5,483 nt of DNA from Helicobacteraceae bacterium (GTDB lineage: Bacteria > Campylobacterota > Campylobacteria > Campylobacterales > SZUA-545). This document shows, one piece after another, positions 4,689 through 5,483 of this stretch. The notes beneath the pieces were generated by a model that searched no databases, was not told the origin of the DNA, and saw nothing but the letters and a program-made list of their open reading frames with translations. The DNA lies in assembly GCA_031276985.1 (NCBI GenBank), contig JAISMA010000043.1, forward strand, positions 1 through 5,483, in the 5' to 3' direction. The translations under genes and the position numbers were made by a program. Positions within the stretch are counted from its first letter, which is position 1. Every line of letters begins with the position of its first letter.

Positions 4689-5483
4689 ATATATTTCAAG
4701 CGCTTTGTCGTGCATATTCGGATATTTTGCGTCCAAAACACACCCAAAAAAAATACAGAAACTTATCAATCATCTGTACGCTAAAACCATGCGGTTAAAT
4801 ATGCGCGAATTTGATTCGCCTTCGGCATATACGAGCCTTAACGCGTTATTTACTAGAGCGCTTAACGTTCCGCGCCAAACGCCAAGCGATCAAAACGTCG
4901 CGATTGCGCCATGCGATTCGCTAATAACACAAACGGGCGCGATCGAAGCAAATACGCTTTTTCAGATCAAAAATATGCCTTATTCGTTATCGTCGCTTCT
5001 TGCGCACAAAAAGGAAGAAGATCTTAAACATTTTAACGGCGGTTTTTACGCTAATTTTTATCTCTCTCCGCGCGATTACCACCGCTATCATGCGCCAATC
5101 GCGCTACGCCTGAATCGTTTAACGCATATACCAGGCGCTTTACTGCCTGTGAATATGCCGTTTTTGCGTAATAAATTAAACCTTTTTTGCCAAAACGAGC
5201 GCGCAGTTTTAGAAGGAACGGACACCAATAACAAGCAGTGGATTTTAGTTTTTGTAGGCGCGTTAAACGTCGGCAAAATGCGCTTTGAGTGTATGCCAAA
5301 TTTTCAAACCAATATCGGCGCGAAACTCATTAAAGAGTTTAGGCTTCATTGCGACGTTAATCGCGGCGATTTGTTGGGCTGGTTTGAAATGGGATCAACC
5401 GTAGTGTTGATCGCCGAAAAAGACGCGGCGCGATTTACGATTTTACCAAACCAAAAAATTAAGTTCGGCGATCCAATCGCCGC
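4678..5483 (+). CDS. psd: Phosphatidylserine decarboxylase proenzyme (3' end beyond window)
   Basis: This is the first 268 codons of Psd, the inner-membrane pyruvoyl enzyme that decarboxylates phosphatidylserine to phosphatidylethanolamine. The catalytic set is visible: Asp80 in APCDS (E. coli Asp90), His135 and His138 in DYHRYHAP (E. coli His144 and His147), and Gly239-Ser240 in FEMGSTVVL, the self-cleavage site where Ser240 becomes the pyruvoyl group. The usual Asp-Gly after the catalytic Asp is Asp-Ser here, and LGST is MGST. The N-terminal region (1-40) is basic and moderately hydrophobic, fitting membrane association. About 20-30 residues of the small alpha subunit are probably missing at the edge. 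The ATG overlaps the ABC-F stop by 11 nt, and AAAGGA 6 nt upstream is its ribosome-binding site, so translation is probably coupled. Nothing suggests a pseudogene in the visible part. Confidence 0.93.
   Translation, partial: MRPRYISSALSCIFGYFASKTHPKKIQKLINHLYAKTMRLNMREFDSPSAYTSLNALFTRALNVPRQTPSDQNVAIAPCDSLITQTGAIEANTLFQIKNMPYSLSSLLAHKKEEDLKHFNGGFYANFYLSPRDYHRYHAPIALRLNRLTHIPGALLPVNMPFLRNKLNLFCQNERAVLEGTDTNNKQWILVFVGALNVGKMRFECMPNFQTNIGAKLIKEFRLHCDVNRGDLLGWFEMGSTVVLIAEKDAARFTILPNQKIKFGDPIA

Noticed and set aside
5051..5299. Two overlapping minus-strand frames of 82 and 62 codons
   Set aside because: Both are antisense to the conserved catalytic part of psd and share no recognisable motif.
1..5483. 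CRISPR array, tRNA or rRNA gene, insertion sequence ends, integrase attachment site
   Set aside because: I saw no regularly spaced repeats, no tRNA-like arms or conserved loops, no transposase motif and no paired terminal repeats.

Overview
The window looks like a chromosomal segment of a Campylobacterota (epsilonproteobacterial) genome. The evidence is a short group-2 type ExbB/ExbD pair, a Ste24-like M48 protease, a Psd and an HrgA-like protein of the kinds found in Helicobacter and Campylobacter, together with promoters that have a good -10 box but a weak -35. This assignment is by protein resemblance only. GC is roughly 45-50% over the main part and falls to about 32% in the leftmost 450 bases.

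Layout. 1-452 (minus): 5' part of an hrgA-like gene (HARE-HTH winged helix plus the start of a restriction-associated C-terminal region), cut by the window edge. 453-551: intergenic, with a probable extended -10 promoter for hrgA. 552-2662 (minus): a compact operon transcribed M48 metallopeptidase -> exbB -> exbD. The first two genes are 2 nt apart. The last two are 60 nt apart, and that gap is spanned by a 25-codon micro-ORF carrying an in-phase A7 slippery run. 2663-2756: divergent control region with a perfect 11-bp inverted repeat whose arms form outward-facing -10 boxes, followed by a perfect 14-bp palindrome at the predicted rightward start point. 2757-4688 (plus): Uup-type ABC-F ATPase. 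4678-5483 (plus): phosphatidylserine decarboxylase, overlapping the ABC-F stop by 11 nt and cut by the window edge just after its self-cleavage site.

Function. ExbB and ExbD form the proton-driven motor that energises TonB, but no tonB is present here. The M48 protease is an integral inner-membrane enzyme, probably for membrane-protein quality control. Uup acts on ribosomes. Psd makes phosphatidylethanolamine in the inner membrane. Apart from the ABC-F ATPase and the HrgA-like protein, the window is about the cell envelope.

No complete new system is visible. The points most worth checking are the low-GC HrgA-like gene as the possible edge of a restriction/defence island, the symmetric divergent promoter with its second palindrome, the exbB-exbD junction, and the strong excess of CGATCG across the window, with none in the hrgA segment.
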